Below are positions 61,443 to 64,000 of a stretch of DNA of 64,000 nucleotides, one piece after another. The translations under genes and the position numbers were made by a program. The number at the start of each line of letters is the position of its first letter. Positions within the stretch are counted from its first letter, which is position 1. The notes beneath the pieces are model-generated. The model did not search any database, was not told where the DNA came from, and worked only from the letters and a program-made list of their open reading frames with translations. The DNA lies in contig NZ_SMZR01000002.1 of NCBI RefSeq assembly GCF_004358665.1, positions 726,310 through 790,309 on the forward strand. Reading direction: 5' to 3'. Origin of the DNA: Jeotgalibacillus sp. S-D1. Lineage in GTDB: Bacteria > Bacillota > Bacilli > Bacillales > Jeotgalibacillaceae.

Positions 61443-63602
61443 GTGAACAAAAAAAACTGGATCACAGCTGCTGTACTGGTCGTACTGGCCACGGGATTAG
61501 GCCTGATTATTTTTTACATGCAGCCTGAAGTTAAGGGGGCCGCAAGTGGGCAAAGCCCTAATTATGTTTTCACAGATAAGGAATGGAAGCTCCAGTTTAC
61601 AAAACCGCTGAACAAAGAGACGATCAATGAAAAGTCGGTATATGTTCTAAATAAAGAAAATGAACGGGTTGCAGTTCAGGTTGCCGTTAACCAATCAGGA
61701 ACAACCCTTTCCATTACCTCCCCGGAAAACGGCTATCAAAGCCTGCAGGAGTACACGCTTCACCTCTCAGATCAAATTAAATCACGAATGGGGCTTGGCA
61801 TCAGAGGAAATCAGGCGATCCCCTTTCAAGTAATTAACGAACTTCCTGCTGTAGAATCTGTTGACTTTCTAAAGGATTACTTCACGTCCATATTGAAAAG
61901 CCAAAAATCACAGGATCGAAACTTCTTTTCTACCCAAACAGAAACGAGCGAGGATAGCGCAGGGGCTGGAGAAACGGCGGATTCGGTCAGCGGAGGCGGA
62001 GAAGGAGACTATTCTCAAACCAATAATCAGGTAGAAGGCGTTAATGAAGCTGACATCGTCCAAACAGATGGCGAGTTTATTTTTCATATTAATAATGATC
62101 AGGATATCGAAATTGTGAAGGCAGAACCCGAGAAATCTCTTGACCCTGCTGCGACCATTGATTCTGAAGAAAACTTCTACCCATCTCAGCTGTTTTTATC
62201 AGATCAAAAACTGATCGTGATCGGAGAAAAGGTCATTCCTCATTCCGATAAAAGAACCAGCAGAGAAGAGTATGTAATGGACAAAAGCGTTACTGCAGCA
62301 AGAATTTACGACGTCAGCAACCAGCTCTCCCCTAAGCTCGAACGGGAGGTTGGAACTGAGGGCTATTTTAACAACGCACGCATGATTGATTCCACCCTCT
62401 ACTTTATTACTGTTTTCACCCCTAATATCTGGTTAATGGAGGATTTCCCGGATATTGAGCTGCGTCCGCAGACAATGGACAGCAGCAATGGGGATAATTA
62501 CCAACCGGTTAACGTGGAGGATATCAGTATCATCCCAGACGTGAAGCAAAGTCAGTATTCCATTGTTACCGCGGTTGATGTAAGCGACCCTGACTCAGAA
62601 GTCACCACAGAAACCTATCTTGGGGGAGGCGGTCAGGTATACATGTCGGATAAAAGCTTATACTTAGCTGCATCGAATCAGGAATACTCCATAATGCCAA
62701 TGGATATTATGCCAGTTGAATCAGACCAAGAAACGACTATTTACAAATTCGATATCGATGGAGTAAATGTCGGTTTCGCAGCTAAAGGAACCGTAAGAGG
62801 CTCTGTACTGAACCAATTTTCAATGGATGAACATGACGGGCATTTGCGGGTTGCAACAACCGAAGGAAATACATTTGGAAACGATCGAAGCTCCACCAAC
62901 AACCTGTTTATATTAAACGAAAAGATGGAACAAACAGGCTCAGTAGAAGGTCTTGCTAAGGGCGAGCGGATCTATTCTGCCCGATTTATGGGAGACAAGG
63001 CGTATATGGTTACATTCAGAGAAACCGATCCTCTATTTGTCATCGATGTAGCCAGCCCCGAAAAACCTGAGGTATTGGGCGAACTTAAAATACCAGGCTT
63101 TAGCACCTATCTCCATCCGCTGGATGAGAACCATTTAATCGGCTTCGGCCTGGAAACCGAAGTAAAGAAAAGCGATGCAGCTGGCGATCCCCCTATCGTT
63201 ACCCAGGCGGGAATGAAAATATCATTATTTGATATCACTGATTTCGCCAATCCAAAGGAAAAAGACGTTGAAGTGATAGGAGGACCCGGAACCTTCTCCC
63301 CTCTCATGAACGACCATAAGGCGCTGTTTCACCATAAAGATCGCAGCTTATTCGGCTTTCCGATTGTGGTTTATGACCAGCAGGGCCAAACCGGCGATAT
63401 GAATTTCATCAACCAGGGTGCCCTGATATACACCATCACAGCAGAAAACGGAATCCAGCTGGCAAGTGAACTATATGATGAAAAACAAAAAAACCAGCAA
63501 TATGAAGATTGGGATTCTGAAATTAAGCGGATGATCTACATCGGCGAGACCGTTTATACTGTTCGAGGGAACGGAGTACAGGCACATAATTTACCCGAAT
63601 GA
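61443..63602 (+). CDS. Membrane-anchored beta-propeller protein (PF09826 type)
   Basis: A 719-residue protein with an N-terminal anchor (about 6-26), an Ig-like domain at about 45-125 (KEWKLQFTKPLNKETINEKSV, as in S-layer SbsA-type modules), a glycine/serine linker, then a large beta-propeller opening with VEGVNEADIVQTDGEFI, the family hallmark. The domain is extracytoplasmic; function unknown. The start is the GTG at 61443, eight bases after GGGAGGAA; the frame from 61395 lacks a ribosome site and would add charged residues before the anchor. Monocistronic. Confidence 0.85.
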   Translation: MNKKNWITAAVLVVLATGLGLIIFYMQPEVKGAASGQSPNYVFTDKEWKLQFTKPLNKETINEKSVYVLNKENERVAVQVAVNQSGTTLSITSPENGYQSLQEYTLHLSDQIKSRMGLGIRGNQAIPFQVINELPAVESVDFLKDYFTSILKSQKSQDRNFFSTQTETSEDSAGAGETADSVSGGGEGDYSQTNNQVEGVNEADIVQTDGEFIFHINNDQDIEIVKAEPEKSLDPAATIDSEENFYPSQLFLSDQKLIVIGEKVIPHSDKRTSREEYVMDKSVTAARIYDVSNQLSPKLEREVGTEGYFNNARMIDSTLYFITVFTPNIWLMEDFPDIELRPQTMDSSNGDNYQPVNVEDISIIPDVKQSQYSIVTAVDVSDPDSEVTTETYLGGGGQVYMSDKSLYLAASNQEYSIMPMDIMPVESDQETTIYKFDIDGVNVGFAAKGTVRGSVLNQFSMDEHDGHLRVATTEGNTFGNDRSSTNNLFILNEKMEQTGSVEGLAKGERIYSARFMGDKAYMVTFRETDPLFVIDVASPEKPEVLGELKIPGFSTYLHPLDENHLIGFGLETEVKKSDAAGDPPIVTQAGMKISLFDITDFANPKEKDVEVIGGPGTFSPLMNDHKALFHHKDRSLFGFPIVVYDQQGQTGDMNFINQGALIYTITAENGIQLASELYDEKQKNQQYEDWDSEIKRMIYIGETVYTVRGNGVQAHNLPE

Positions 63603-63609
63603 TAATTGA

Positions 63610-63636
63610 ACGCCATGCTGCAGCATGGCGTTTTTC
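63610..63636 (+). terminator. Terminator of the beta-propeller gene
   Basis: CGCCATGCTGCAGCATGGCG (63611-63630) is a perfect palindrome followed by TTTTTCTATTT. Confidence 0.9.
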
Positions 63637-63645
63637 TATTTCTCC

Positions 63646-64000
63646 GGGGGCCGTCTACTGGCACCCCGGCGTTTTATCGACCACTCTTGTGGGTTTATCG
63701 ATCATTTCTGCGTTTATATCGATCATCTTCGTTGGTATATCGATCAGATCCTGAAGTTTATCGGTCAGCATCCTAATTTCCACCCTTATATCGGTCAGAT
63801 TTTCGTTTTATCGCACATCTTTGCGCGTTTATCGATCATCTTTTAGCTTTTATCAGACAAACCAGCTTTTCTCACCTTAGCGTCAAAGCCTTTTTCATTG
63901 TGAGAAGCCAGACCGTGGGCCGTCCACTCGCCAGGAGGCATTTTATCGATCACTTTTGTGAGTTTATCGATCACTTCTGCCTTTATATCGATCATCTTCG
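63646..64000 (+). repeat. ATCGAT box array B (continues past the window)
   Basis: Boxes have their A at 63676, 63697, 63718, 63739, 63760, then 63790, 63810, 63831 and 63852: spacings 21, 21, 21, 21, 30, 20, 21, 21, nearly the pattern of array A. A GGGCCGTC(T/C)ACT segment at 63648 recurs at 63917, and the box series restarts at 63945, 63966 and 63987, so the macro-period is 269 bp. Confidence 0.87.

Noticed and set aside
63625..63846. 73-codon frame (FIDHF/YIDH repeats) in array B
   Set aside because: Same cause as in array A; no ribosome site and the frame shifts at the 20-bp step.

Overview
The window is ordinary chromosomal DNA of a low-to-mid G+C Bacillota member, very probably Bacillaceae. 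The evidence is a complete dppABCDE-ykfABCD operon in Bacillus subtilis order, a bpsA-bpsB alkylpyrone pair, a YflT-type stress protein behind a sigma-B-like promoter, a CspB-type cold shock protein, strong AGGAGG ribosome sites and CcpA (cre) boxes. I see no rRNA, tRNA, phage, insertion sequence or CRISPR array. The dominant theme is import and breakdown of carbohydrates and of cell-wall fragments.

Layout. 0-5.9 kb: single housekeeping or stress genes (SDR, DUF2500, a hypothetical, YflT-like, aldo/keto reductase, Cof-type HAD phosphatase, small membrane-anchored protein). 6.0-14.8 kb (+): a LacI-regulated, cre-preceded operon with a CUT1 ABC importer lacking an ATPase, a ThuA-like protein, two Gfo/Idh/MocA dehydrogenases and a sugar isomerase-like TIM barrel, consistent with a 3-keto-glycoside route. 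15.0-15.6 kb: a non-coding array of ATCGAT boxes spaced 21 bp. 15.7-22.1 kb (-): a BadF-type amino-sugar kinase, murQ, a CUT1 importer and a MurR-type regulator, best read as a MurNAc salvage operon using ABC import. 22.4-29.2 kb: ThrE-like exporter pair, bpsB-bpsA, YhfP-like reductase, 3-methyladenine glycosylase, DUF421 protein, csp, and an unannotated 31-aa gene. 29.2-38.8 kb (-): the dpp-ykf operon for muropeptide peptide recycling. 39.1-55.0 kb (-): a ten-gene operon with two solute-binding proteins (one a 978-aa multidomain protein), two permease pairs, a DUF5696 protein, an NHL/TPR/Yip1 membrane protein and two glycosidase-like enzymes, preceded by twin LacI-type palindromes and cre-like sites. 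55.8-56.8 kb: a zinc-type alcohol dehydrogenase. 57.2-61.2 kb (-): a second Gfo/Idh-isomerase-Gfo/Idh-LacI operon whose first gene is a close paralogue of one in the 6-15 kb operon. 61.4-63.6 kb (+): a membrane-anchored beta-propeller protein, followed by another ATCGAT array reaching the window edge.

How it fits together. The murQ operon would handle the sugar half of cell-wall fragments and dpp-ykf the peptide half. Four carbohydrate permease pairs are present and no carbohydrate ABC ATPase, so a shared MsmX/MsmK-type ATPase elsewhere is expected. Three kinds of non-coding structure stand out: three arrays with 21-bp phasing; three tandem 121-125-bp hairpin units with compensatory changes between a binding-protein gene and its permeases; and four dispersed 125-128-bp repeats, one of them also at a binding-protein/permease junction.
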